A stretch of DNA of 64,000 nucleotides from Clostridiales bacterium (GTDB taxonomy: Bacteria; Bacillota; Clostridia; Saccharofermentanales; Saccharofermentanaceae). This document shows positions 7,492 to 15,739 of the stretch, piece by piece; the stretch's first letter is position 1; the number at the start of each line of letters is the position of its first letter. The stretch spans positions 1 through 64,000 of the forward strand of contig JAFVAY010000009.1 in assembly GCA_017480325.1 (NCBI GenBank), read 5' to 3'. A program made the translations under genes and the position numbers. The notes beneath the pieces were generated by a model. That model did no database searches. It saw only the letters and a program-made list of their open reading frames with translations, and was not told the origin of the DNA.

Positions 7492-8981
7492 TATGCATCC
7501 CATCCTTTAAAGGGCAAGGTGATCTCGTCAGCCGACTTATGCTTGCTCTCGGTGACCTTTACCTGATCAGCCGACAGCAAAGATACGTCATCAGTCCACT
7601 GAGTATCTCCCACGCTGTTATAGGGGAAACTGCCTGTACCTCGAAGCGCCGACGCATATCCGCCGACGACCGTTGCCAGATCGATGTTGGACGGACAGAT
7701 ATAAGAGCAAGCTCCGCAGCTTATGCATCTTCCGGCATTGAACTTATCTGCCGTCTTCTGATTGCCGTCCCTGATCATCCTATAAAGCTTATCGGGCTCG
7801 AGGCACAGGGGACAAACATCCACACATCTCTCGCAGCCCGTACAGGGTGCCACAGTCTCGATGTGATGTGTAAGAAGACATATCCCGGATGTGGTCTTAA
7901 GGATCGGTGTATTCTCAGGATCATCGATCTCGATTCCGGTCATAAGATTGCCCCAGATGATCCTCTTGGATGTGCTGGACACACCGTTGACGTTATCGTA
8001 AAGCTCCGATACCGGAGTTCCTATAGGGGCGATGACATTATGTACAAGACCGTCTTCATTACTAATACTGATAACTCTCGAGGTTAAGGGCATACTCTCG
8101 GATATGGCATTCCAGCAAGCATAGACCGTAGAGCAGTTGAACATGACCGCTCTGCAGCGCTGCTCCAGGCTCTCTCCCTCCTCGAGATTGACCTCGTACA
8201 GTGCTCTTGCCACCATCCTATAGTACCCCTGCGGGAATCTGGGCTTTAAGTATACGAAGTTAAAGGCGTAGCCGGAGTACATGGAGAAGCTTCTTTCCAT
8301 AGCACTTCTTAATGCTGTTATCTCATATTTTCTGTCCTTAGAGATGAGAATATTGATAATCCGCACGCCGCAGGCCCCTGCCATAGCTACGGCACCCATG
8401 ATCACATGATCTGCATACTCGCCTATCATGAGGTGATCGGATTCGGCGTAGGGCTCGCTCTGAAGACAGTTAACGAGTATCTCCTTGACCTTAAGTCTTC
8501 TCGCTCTGTTAAGCTTAACTATCGTAGGTATTCCCTCGCCGCCCATGCCTACTATGCCGGCATCTCTGATGATTCCCATTACGGTGGCGGCGCTTACATT
8601 GACGTTGTTTCTCGGTCTCACCGAAGGGTGGAAGGTCCTCTTCCTGTTTCCTTCTATGAACACCGCGAGACTGGTCCTTCCGTCGGGCAATACCACAGGC
8701 TTAATAGCAGTAACCTCCCCGGATATACCGCTATGGACGGGAACAGCCATAGTGCCGGGGGCAGGAGCGCCCACGCACTGCCCTATGGTCACCGTCTCTC
8801 CTACCTTAACTACAGGGACACATGGATCACCTCTGTGCTGGCACATGGGCAGGATAATCCTTCTGGGGTATATCCTCTCCAGCATAACATCACGATCAGA
8901 AGACGAACGCTTTGAAAAATCCAAAGCGTTGTCCGAATGAAATCCTTTATAGAAAGAGTAGACGTGCCTGCCCTGAAGCAT
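7491..8981 (-). CDS. rnfC: RnfC-like iron-sulfur/NADH-site subunit
   Basis: 496 residues with the RnfC layout: N-terminal barrel-sandwich region, a nucleotide/FMN-binding fold with GMGGEGIPT (145-153; canonical GGATFPT), and two 4Fe-4S motifs near 385 (CTGCERCVDVCP) and 420 (CISCGACSYICP). The normally invariant ECEPY of the flavin/NADH site reads QSEPY (NCLQSEPY, 171-178), which may alter cofactor use. The ATG at 8981 lies 10 bases after the rpoD stop with only AAGG as ribosome binding site, so translation may be coupled to rpoD. Confidence 0.8.
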   Translation of the reverse strand: MLQGRHVYSFYKGFHSDNALDFSKRSSSDRDVMLERIYPRRIILPMCQHRGDPCVPVVKVGETVTIGQCVGAPAPGTMAVPVHSGISGEVTAIKPVVLPDGRTSLAVFIEGNRKRTFHPSVRPRNNVNVSAATVMGIIRDAGIVGMGGEGIPTIVKLNRARRLKVKEILVNCLQSEPYAESDHLMIGEYADHVIMGAVAMAGACGVRIINILISKDRKYEITALRSAMERSFSMYSGYAFNFVYLKPRFPQGYYRMVARALYEVNLEEGESLEQRCRAVMFNCSTVYACWNAISESMPLTSRVISISNEDGLVHNVIAPIGTPVSELYDNVNGVSSTSKRIIWGNLMTGIEIDDPENTPILKTTSGICLLTHHIETVAPCTGCERCVDVCPLCLEPDKLYRMIRDGNQKTADKFNAGRCISCGACSYICPSNIDLATVVGGYASALRGTGSFPYNSVGDTQWTDDVSLLSADQVKVTESKHKSADEITLPFKGWDA

Positions 8982-8990
8982 CGGCGGGCC

Positions 8991-10916
8991 TTAGTCTGTG
9001 TAACCCTCAAGGCGCTTAGCATAGGAGGATCTTCCGAGCTTCCTTATGGCCTTTGCCTCAATCTGTCTTATTCTTTCACGGGTAACACCGAGGCTTCTTC
9101 CTACCTCCTCGAGTGTTCTCTGCTTATCATCATCAAGACCGAATCTTAATCTTATAACCTTAGCCTCACGCTCGGTAAGAAGATCCAGGACCTTAATGAG
9201 ATCCTCTTTAAGAAGCTCTCTTGAGACCTCATCATCAGGTGATACATACTCATCACTCGGAATAAAGTCAACAAGGTGAGAATCCTCTTCCTCACCTACA
9301 GGCTTATCGATGGATACGGGATCCTGAGATATCCTCTGAATATCTCTGATCTTATCCACCTGCATGCCCATCTTCTCTGCCAGCTCATCGATTGTAGGCT
9401 CTCTTCCGAGATCCTGAATAAGCTGACGCTGTACACGTGTAAGCTTGTTGATGGTCTCTACCATATGAACAGGAATTCTGATGGTTCTTGCCTGATCTGC
9501 GATGGCTCTGGTAATAGCCTGTCTGATCCACCATGTCGCATAGGTGGAGAACTTGAAGCCCTTGGAGTAGTCGAACTTATCAACTGCCTTGATAAGACCG
9601 ATATTACCCTCCTGAATCAGGTCGAGAAGACTTAAGCCTCTGTTCATGTACTTCTTAGCGATGGAGACAACGAGTCTTAAGTTGGACTCTACGAGTGTAT
9701 TCTTTGCCTCGACATCTCCGTCCTGCATGAGCTGAGCAAGCTCTCTTTCCTGCTCAGCGTTAAGGAGCGGGATCTTACCGATCTCCTTAAGGTACATACG
9801 TACGGAGTCATCGACATTGATCTCCTCCGAAGCCGCTACCACGGCATCGTCAGAGACATCATCATCGTCGTCCTCGGTATCGGGAACGATCTTGATCTTA
9901 AGGCTCGCGAGCTTCGCGAGTATTCTCTCGGTGGTCTCAGGCGTAATATCCTTCTCCACCATAAGAAGGTCAAACTCGCCCTCTGTGATGGAATGATCTC
10001 TTCCGGAAGCCATAAGCTTCAGCTGTGAGATGATTCCGCTTATATCCTCGCCACCCTCATATACTGTAGCGGGAGCCTCTTCCACAGCCTTCTCGGCCTT
10101 CTTCTTGGAGGTCTTGGAAGCCTTGGGAGCAGGTGCCGTCTCTTCAGCCTTAGATGCCTTCTTAGAGGCAGATGCCTTAGCGGGAGTCTTTGTCTCCTTC
10201 TTCTCAGCAGACTTATCAGCCGCCTTCTTTGAAGTAGCGGTCTTAGCAGGCTTCTTTGCTTCTGCCGTCTTCTTAGCTGAAGCGGTCTTGGAAGCCGAAG
10301 TCTTTGCCGCAGAAGCCTTCTTAGCTGAAGTGTTCTTCAATGCTGAAGACTTAGTTGCAGCAGTCTTAGCAGAAGCTGCGGACTTTTTTGCAGTTGTTGT
10401 CTTAGCAGCAGTCTTAGCCGTAGTCTTCGTCGCTACCTTAGTTGTAGTCTTAGATGCCGGCTTCTTAGCTGTTGAAGTCTTAGATGCTGTCGTCTTTGTA
10501 GCAGGCTTCTTGGCAGAAGCGGCCTTCGTTGCTGTTGTCTTCTTAGAGGCAGCTGCCTTCGAAGCGGTCTTCTTAGGTGCCGCCTTTGAAGCGGAAGCCT
10601 TAGCTGCCGGCTTTTTAGCTGTGCTCTTGGAAGCTGCTGCCTTCGTCGTCGCTTTCTTAGTAGCGGAGGTCTTCTTAGTGGAAGTCGTTGTTGCCTTCTT
10701 TGCAGAAGTCTTCGTTGCAGTTGTCTTAGAAGCGGAGGTCTTCGAGGCAGTCTTCTTGGCAGGAGCTGCCTTCTTTGACGTCTCCGTCTTCTTGGCTGTT
10801 ATCTTCTTGGTTGTAGTCGTCTTCTTGGCGGCAGGCTTCTTTGCTGCCGTTGCTGCTTTTGTCTTAGCCGTAGTCGTATCCCTCCGTTTACTCTGCGTCT
10901 GCAGTAAATACTGCAT
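8991..10916 (-). CDS. rpoD: RNA polymerase housekeeping sigma factor RpoD with Lys/Ala/Thr-rich N-terminal extension
   Basis: The C-terminal half is a standard sigma-70: region 1.1-like segment, region 1.2 ([15 protein letters not shown]), region 2 with [12 protein letters not shown] and [13 protein letters not shown], region 3, and region 4 ending [17 protein letters not shown]...[15 protein letters not shown]. Before it lie about 260 residues made almost only of Lys, Ala, Thr and Ser in KKPAAK-like repeats, like histone H1 tails or the shorter extension of actinobacterial HrdB. The start is uncertain. ATG 10916 overlaps the upstream gene and lacks a ribosome binding site, whereas a strong GGAGG (10881-10885) is followed by ACG codons at 10877 and 10871 in frame. 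It is the second gene of its operon. Confidence 0.93.
   Translation of the reverse strand: MQYLLQTQSKRRDTTTAKTKAATAAKKPAAKKTTTTKKITAKKTETSKKAAPAKKTASKTSASKTTATKTSAKKATTTSTKKTSATKKATTKAAASKSTAKKPAAKASASKAAPKKTASKAAASKKTTATKAASAKKPATKTTASKTSTAKKPASKTTTKVATKTTAKTAAKTTTAKKSAASAKTAATKSSALKNTSAKKASAAKTSASKTASAKKTAEAKKPAKTATSKKAADKSAEKKETKTPAKASASKKASKAEETAPAPKASKTSKKKAEKAVEEAPATVYEGGEDISGIISQLKLMASGRDHSITEGEFDLLMVEKDITPETTERILAKLASLKIKIVPDTEDDDDDVSDDAVVAASEEINVDDSVRMYLKEIGKIPLLNAEQERELAQLMQDGDVEAKNTLVESNLRLVVSIAKKYMNRGLSLLDLIQEGNIGLIKAVDKFDYSKGFKFSTYATWWIRQAITRAIADQARTIRIPVHMVETINKLTRVQRQLIQDLGREPTIDELAEKMGMQVDKIRDIQRISQDPVSIDKPVGEEEDSHLVDFIPSDEYVSPDDEVSRELLKEDLIKVLDLLTEREAKVIRLRFGLDDDKQRTLEEVGRSLGVTRERIRQIEAKAIRKLGRSSYAKRLEGYTD
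9990..10877 (-). repeat. degenerate Lys/Ala/Thr codon repeat tract in rpoD
   Basis: About 880 bases encode alternating AAG/AAA and GCT/GCA/GCC/ACT codons with no fixed unit length, so the DNA is a long purine-biased imperfect repeat. The tract keeps the opposite strand open for 579 codons, which creates a false ORF. Confidence 0.75.
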
Positions 10917-11637
10917 TTACGTTGCCGTTCGCACCCGTTACAGTGTAGTAGCCGCCGCTGCAATAAAGCTTCATCTGCACGCCGTCGCTGGTACTTGCAC
11001 TGCCGTCTGCGATCTTCTCTGCCCTCAGGGCACAATAATTATCGTAAATGGTCCTCGCGTCTTCCTCGCTTATTTCATCCTCTGTTACCGCATTAAAATA
11101 CTGGCACGTTTGTCCGTAGACGGAGAAACCATTATAGAATTCACCTTCTTCATCCGTTGTCGTATCGATGGTGATGATACCGTCGAACACCGAACCTATA
11201 GAGCCTTCGATCTGAGACCGAAGCGCCGTTCTTGTCTTATACATTGGGAAGGAGATCAGAAGAACAACCGCCACTATAACAACTGTAGCCGCGATAAGAG
11301 AGAACACAAGCTTCGTAGGAGCCTTTACATCCGATGCTTGCACCTCATATTCGTTCTTCTTACTCTCGGGCTCGTTAGCCCTTCTTACATCCTCTCTCGC
11401 GATCTGCTTCTCGAGACTCTCGGTAGAGAATACTCTTGTAGTGTTATGCTTCACGCCGCCCGTAGGGGCCTCGAACTTCTCGTTTGGAAATGTCCTGCCT
11501 TCAGGATTATTGAATATCTCCACCGCCTCAGCCGACGGGAAAACGCAGTGACAAAATACGCACTCGCACTGCTCGTCTCTCTCATCGAACATAATGAGGG
11601 ATCCGCAGTTTCTACACATGCCTTGATTAGTAGCCAT
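10888..11637 (-). CDS. zinc-ribbon, single-pass membrane protein of unknown function
   Basis: 249 residues. The N-terminus has a CxxC...CxxC zinc ribbon ([13 protein letters not shown] and CVFCHCVFP), followed by a polar linker, one membrane helix ([19 protein letters not shown]) and an extracytoplasmic domain. ATG 11637 follows AAGGCGG; two TTG codons lie just upstream. First gene of the rpoD operon, and the rpoD ribosome binding site overlaps its stop. The topology suggests a cytoplasmic zinc ribbon with an outside sensor or scaffold domain. No specific function recognised. Confidence 0.75.
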   Translation of the reverse strand: MATNQGMCRNCGSLIMFDERDEQCECVFCHCVFPSAEAVEIFNNPEGRTFPNEKFEAPTGGVKHNTTRVFSTESLEKQIAREDVRRANEPESKKNEYEVQASDVKAPTKLVFSLIAATVVIVAVVLLISFPMYKTRTALRSQIEGSIGSVFDGIITIDTTTDEEGEFYNGFSVYGQTCQYFNAVTEDEISEEDARTIYDNYCALRAEKIADGSASTSDGVQMKLYCSGGYYTVTGANGNVNAVFTADAE

Positions 11638-11725
11638 CAACAACCGCCTTATCTGTCTTTCAAAGTACGCAACTTAAGCGAGACAAGCACAAAAGGGCAT
11701 AGTACCGCATTAAAGTGCACATTAC

Positions 11726-11753
11726 ATTATAACGCGGTTTTTGACCACGTCAA
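11726..11753 (-). promoter_or_regulatory. promoter of the rpoD-rnf operon, with palindrome over -35
   Basis: Minus-strand TTGACG (11748-11753), 16-base spacer, TATAAT (11726-11731). A perfect inverted repeat TTGAC-GTG-GTCAA (11741-11753) covers the -35 box and could be a repressor site. The leader to the first ATG is about 85 bases. Confidence 0.7.
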
Positions 11754-11769
11754 GGACAAATCGGAATAA

Positions 11770-12831
11770 TCAGAATATATTCTTTTTCCTGAACAAAGCG
11801 TACCCTGCCCCGAAGTATATCCCGGTCCAGACTATCGACTTTATATTATAGACAAGCTCGGCCTCCGAGACCTTTACCTGAGCTCCGTGGATCTTAGATA
11901 TATCACGAGAATCAAGGAAAATTGAACCCGGCAGATTATTGGAGAACAGAAAGTACAGAGAATTCATAAACGGAGTTCTTGTGATCTTATCCGAATAGCT
12001 CAAGAATTCGTCCTCTAACATGGTCAGTGACGTTGTCAGATTGTTGATATTAGGAACAAATTCAGATCCCAGACTTGCATTAGTCAGAACGAATACAGGA
12101 TGTCCTATATACCAGCCGGCATTAAAGAAGGTTTTCTCGTCAAGCTCCTCGGCATCACCATAATATTCCGACAGCTTCTCATTATATACTTTGGCATAAT
12201 CCTTAATCGTCTTATGAGTATAAGAGAAATTTGTCGCGAGCATAGAGAAAAGGCTGAAGGAGAACACGAAGGCGATGGCGATCACCGTTGTTCCGGCCCT
12301 GCTCTTGATTAGAAGTGACAACGCCGTAAACAGTACAGTCGTAGCAACCAGAGACAGAATCAGTGTACCTGCGCGAAGGAGCATCTCCCCGTGATTAAGA
12401 TTAGAGCCAATGGTAGTGCAGGATATACCTACAAAGCCTACGAGAATATAGATAATACAAAGTGCGACGGCAAGCGATACCTGTGTGATCACCGCCGAAG
12501 CAAATATCTCTAATCTCGTGTGACCCGCTGACAGCTTATTTCTTATAAAGCCGTCCTTATAATCCCTTCCGATGAATAACGGAATAAACAGTGCCAGCAC
12601 CAGCGGAAGCCTCTCATAGAAGTAGGAGATAATATACCAGGTAATGTACTTGATATTAGAGGTGTCAAGATCCAAATCCTTTACGGATACATCCTCTTTC
12701 CCAAGAAGAAATAAGATTGCCTGTATCGAGACAACGGCGAGAAGCGGTGCTACGGCGGCAAAGGCTGTCATGATCCAGATGACCTTACTCTTGAATATCC
12801 TATAGTATTCGAACTTAAGAAGCTCAGCCAT
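11770..12831 (-). CDS. ABC-2 type transporter permease
   Basis: 353 residues with six predicted membrane segments: an N-terminal helix, a long extracytoplasmic loop (about 190-300) and a cytoplasmic YKDGFIRNKLSAGHTR motif typical of ABC-2 permeases of the bacitracin/lantibiotic export type (family with NosY/YtrF-like members). It overlaps the ATPase gene by 8 bases and would form the membrane half of that exporter. Substrate unknown: could be peptide, antibiotic or lipid. Confidence 0.85.
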   Translation of the reverse strand: MAELLKFEYYRIFKSKVIWIMTAFAAVAPLLAVVSIQAILFLLGKEDVSVKDLDLDTSNIKYITWYIISYFYERLPLVLALFIPLFIGRDYKDGFIRNKLSAGHTRLEIFASAVITQVSLAVALCIIYILVGFVGISCTTIGSNLNHGEMLLRAGTLILSLVATTVLFTALSLLIKSRAGTTVIAIAFVFSFSLFSMLATNFSYTHKTIKDYAKVYNEKLSEYYGDAEELDEKTFFNAGWYIGHPVFVLTNASLGSEFVPNINNLTTSLTMLEDEFLSYSDKITRTPFMNSLYFLFSNNLPGSIFLDSRDISKIHGAQVKVSEAELVYNIKSIVWTGIYFGAGYALFRKKNIF

Positions 12832-13726
12832 TGTTGTTACCTCCTACGATTCCGATATAGAAGTCCTCGAGATCGGTCTCAACACTTCTTAAGTCACTAA
12901 TGATAATTCCCTCTTCCTTGGCGAGAATGGCAATATCTGTTATTACGGCTTCACCGTGGATCGTTACCTTATCGGGATTGGATACCAGCTCTGCATTAAA
13001 GCCCTTGGAGCATAGAAGCGCACACAGATCCTTAGGTCTGTCGGTCTTAACGATCATGAGCTTCTCCCCTGCATTCTCGATCTCGTCTGCGCTGCACTCT
13101 CTTACGATCCTTCCGTTATCAATGAAGGCAAATCTTGTGGCGAGCTTCGAGAGCTCTGACAGAATATGACTTGAGATAATGATGGTGATACCCTTCTCTC
13201 GGTTAAGCCTTAAGAGCAGATCTCGAACTCCGATGATACCCTGAGGATCAAGTCCGTTTATCGGCTCATCCAGGACCAACACGTCGGGATTTCCCACCAT
13301 CGCCATTGCAATACCAAGCCTCTGCCTCATACCGAGAGAGAACTTTCCTGCCTTCTTGTTACCGGTATTACCAAGACCTACCAGCCTTAACAGCTCATGG
13401 ATGGAATCGTCGAACTTAAGGCCGAGATTCAGGTACTGGAACTTGATATTCTCCTCCGCGGATTTATTGGCGTATATTGACGGAAGCTCCACCAGAGCTC
13501 CTATCGAACCCAGGCGAGTCTTATCGAAGCCGTACTCGATCGTGCCGGAGGTCGGAACCTGAAGTCCTGTAATAATTCGCATTATGGTAGTCTTACCGGC
13601 TCCGTTCTTACCTACGAGTCCGTATATATCTCCCTTGTTGACTGTGAAATCCACATCGTGAAGAACAGGCTTGGAGCCATAGTTCTTACCAAGGCCCGAG
13701 GCCTTTAATATCATATCTTCCCCCAT
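12824..13726 (-). CDS. ABC transporter ATP-binding protein (exporter)
   Basis: 300 residues. Walker A GKNGAGKT, signature FSLGMRQRL, Walker B VLVLDEPINGLDP, switch histidine in IIISSHILSEL. The C-terminal 80-residue extension is typical of BcrA-like drug-export ATPases. ATG 13726 has GAGGT 5 bases upstream; a second in-frame ATG at 13714 has GGGGGA 5 bases upstream and fits the family N-terminus MILKASGLGK equally well. Pairs with the downstream permease. Confidence 0.9.
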   Translation of the reverse strand: MGEDMILKASGLGKNYGSKPVLHDVDFTVNKGDIYGLVGKNGAGKTTIMRIITGLQVPTSGTIEYGFDKTRLGSIGALVELPSIYANKSAEENIKFQYLNLGLKFDDSIHELLRLVGLGNTGNKKAGKFSLGMRQRLGIAMAMVGNPDVLVLDEPINGLDPQGIIGVRDLLLRLNREKGITIIISSHILSELSKLATRFAFIDNGRIVRECSADEIENAGEKLMIVKTDRPKDLCALLCSKGFNAELVSNPDKVTIHGEAVITDIAILAKEEGIIISDLRSVETDLEDFYIGIVGGNNNG

Positions 13727-13738
13727 GTGATACCTCTT

Positions 13739-13744
13739 ATTATA
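13739..13744 (-). promoter_or_regulatory. possible -10 box for the ABC exporter pair
   Basis: A perfect TATAAT on the minus strand lies 12 bases before ATG 13726 with no clear -35. A start near 13732 would leave almost no leader for that ATG, which would favour ATG 13714 as the true start. Confidence 0.35.
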
Positions 13745-13769
13745 GAATGCTCGTCAGAGTATAACATAA

Positions 13770-13794
13770 AGGGTCGTGCACCGCACGACCCTTG
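13770..13794 (-). terminator. terminator of the sucrose PTS operon
   Basis: Near-perfect hairpin, AAGGGTCGTGC pairing with GCACGACCCTT around a short loop, 23 bases after the ptsI stop, followed on the minus strand by TTTATGTT. Strong GC stem, modest T-tract. Confidence 0.7.
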
Positions 13795-13816
13795 TAAAGA
13801 TTAATTTACTTTTGCC

Positions 13817-15451
13817 TTATTTGGTAAGATCAATATTTCTTACCGCATCTCTCACCTTAAGAACGGCCGGAGGAGATACGGACAGCTCATCGATCCCCAT
13901 TCTCAGGAATCTCTCGGTAAGAGTCGTGTCTGCCCCGAGTTCTCCGCAGATGCCTATCCACTTGCCGTTATCATGAGCAGCCTTAGCTGCCATCTCGATA
14001 AGTCTTAACACCGCCTCATGATGTGTATCAACGAATTTCTCGATCTTGGAATTCTGTCTGTCACAGGCCAATGTGTACTGTGTAAGATCATTGGTTCCTA
14101 CAGAGAAGAAATCCACCATGGGAGCCAGCCTGTCAGCTATAACCGCCGCTGCCGGTGTCTCGATCATGATTCCGTGCTCTATATCAGGCGAATAAGGAAT
14201 ACCTTCAGCGTCCAGTTCAGCCTTAACGATATCGCAGAATCCCATGATCTCGGATATCTCGCTTTCCGAGGTGATCATCGGGAACATAATGCCGAGATTG
14301 CCGTAGACTGAGGCACGGTATAGAGCGCGAAGCTGAGTCTTGAATATCTTCGGTCTGGTAAGGCAAATTCTTATGGCACGAAGTCCCATTGCAGGATTCT
14401 CTTCCTCATCGAGCTTAAAGTAATCCACCTTCTTATCAGCTCCAATATCGAGAGTCCTTATTACGACCGTCTTACCCTCCATCGCCTCGAGAACATTCTT
14501 ATATGCCTCGAACTGCTGCTCTTCCGATGGGTAATCGGAGTTCTCAAGATACAGGAATTCTGATCTGAACAGACCAATCCCTCCTCCGTCGTTCTCCTTT
14601 ACCTCCGGAATATTCTTCGGACCGCCGATATTACAGAAGACCTTGATCTTAGTTCCGTCCATGGTCACATTATCCTTACCGATAAGTTCCTTAAGCTTTG
14701 ACTTCTTCTCAAGGTCCTCATCACGCTTCTTGGTAAGTCTCGCGAGAGTATCCTCATCTGGATCTACGAAGACCTCACCTGTATAGCCATCCACACAGCA
14801 CATATCACCGTCACTGATCTTAACAAGGAACTCTTCTCCGAGTCCGATGATCGCCGGGATATTCATGTTACGGGCTAAGATAGCGGTATGAGAATTAGAC
14901 GATCCGAATGCGGTAGCGAAGGCAAGGACCTTAGACTTATCAAGTGATACCGTCTCCGATGGCGCCAGGTCATCCGAACAGAGGATCACCTTGTCATCGG
15001 TGGCTTCAGCAGAACCTATACCTCCTCCGAGGCAGTTGAGAAGCCTGTTGGAGATGTCCTTGATATCAGCCGCCCTCGCCTGGAAATAGCTGTCATCCAT
15101 CGATGCGAACTGAGCCGCGAACTGATCTCTGGCGGACGCGACTGCATACTCGGCATTGACCTTCTCACTGTCGATCATATCGTTGATGGCATCGTTGAAG
15201 TCCTCGTCCTCGAGCATCATCATATGCACCTCGAAGATCGCAGCTTCCTCCTCACCTACCTCTGCAAGAGCCTTCTCATATATATACTGAAGCTGTTCTG
15301 TAGCCATATCCTTGGCAACCTGAAGTCTTGCCTTCTCTGCCTCGGTATCACTGATCTGAACCTTATCGGCGTTAGCGGTCTGTCGCTTAAACACGGCGAT
15401 CTTACCGATGGCGACGGCTCCGTAAACGCCCTTACCAACAAACTTGATCAT
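13817..15451 (-). CDS. ptsI: PTS Enzyme I (phosphoenolpyruvate-protein phosphotransferase)
   Basis: 544 residues, slightly shorter than the usual 570-590. It carries the swivelling phosphohistidine site GSSNSHTAILA, the PEP-binding barrel with GLRAIRICL and the active-site segment FFSVGTNDLTQYTLACDRQN, then the ICGELGAD motif. It takes phosphate from PEP and hands it to HPr. AAGGAGG lies 6 bases before the ATG. It is the last gene of the sucrose operon, 27 bases after ptsH. Confidence 0.95.
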   Translation of the reverse strand: MIKFVGKGVYGAVAIGKIAVFKRQTANADKVQISDTEAEKARLQVAKDMATEQLQYIYEKALAEVGEEEAAIFEVHMMMLEDEDFNDAINDMIDSEKVNAEYAVASARDQFAAQFASMDDSYFQARAADIKDISNRLLNCLGGGIGSAEATDDKVILCSDDLAPSETVSLDKSKVLAFATAFGSSNSHTAILARNMNIPAIIGLGEEFLVKISDGDMCCVDGYTGEVFVDPDEDTLARLTKKRDEDLEKKSKLKELIGKDNVTMDGTKIKVFCNIGGPKNIPEVKENDGGGIGLFRSEFLYLENSDYPSEEQQFEAYKNVLEAMEGKTVVIRTLDIGADKKVDYFKLDEEENPAMGLRAIRICLTRPKIFKTQLRALYRASVYGNLGIMFPMITSESEISEIMGFCDIVKAELDAEGIPYSPDIEHGIMIETPAAAVIADRLAPMVDFFSVGTNDLTQYTLACDRQNSKIEKFVDTHHEAVLRLIEMAAKAAHDNGKWIGICGELGADTTLTERFLRMGIDELSVSPPAVLKVRDAVRNIDLTK

Positions 15452-15478
15452 GATGCCTCCTTACCCTATCGGGTCTTA

Positions 15479-15739
15479 TCAGAGATTCTCGTTCAGGAAT
15501 GTCTCGATAGCCGCTGCAGCAGCGTCCTCATCGCCGCCTTCTACCTTGACGGTAATTGTCTCTCCGCACTTAACGCCAAGCCCCATAAGAGCCATAAGCT
15601 TTGTTGCTGCGGCGCTCTTATCGCCCTTCTCGATAGTTACGGTCGTTCCGTCGAACTCCTTAGCCTTCTTGCCCAGAAGGCCTGCGGGACGTGCGTGAAT
15701 GCCTACGGGATCCTTAATGGTGTACTCAAACTGCTTCAT
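15479..15739 (-). CDS. ptsH: HPr phosphocarrier protein lacking the regulatory serine
   Basis: 86 residues. His15 sits in GIHARPAG, the site phosphorylated by Enzyme I. In Bacillus HPr the kinase/phosphatase target Ser46 is in LKSIMGVMSLG; the matching stretch here is ATKLMALMGLG (45-55), placing Lys47 at that position with Thr46 beside it. So HPr(Ser-P)-based catabolite control is unlikely to act through this copy. ATG overlaps the stop of the preceding gene (ATGA), and the ribosome binding site AAAGGAGGA lies in that gene's last codons. Confidence 0.95.
   Translation of the reverse strand: MKQFEYTIKDPVGIHARPAGLLGKKAKEFDGTTVTIEKGDKSAAATKLMALMGLGVKCGETITVKVEGGDEDAAAAAIETFLNENL

Noticed and set aside
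7467..8087. 206-codon plus-strand ORF opposite rnfC/rnfD
   Set aside because: Antisense of the cysteine-motif coding region of rnfC, and the composition is not protein-like.
9990..10877. Possible CRISPR array or tandem repeat locus
   Set aside because: The repeats are codon-level and irregular in length, within an intact reading frame; no equal spacers.
10030..11769. 579-codon plus-strand ORF opposite rpoD
   Set aside because: It is Ala/Val/Phe-rich because it mirrors the Lys/Ala codon repeats of rpoD, and then runs antisense to the zinc-ribbon gene; no ribosome binding site or family.
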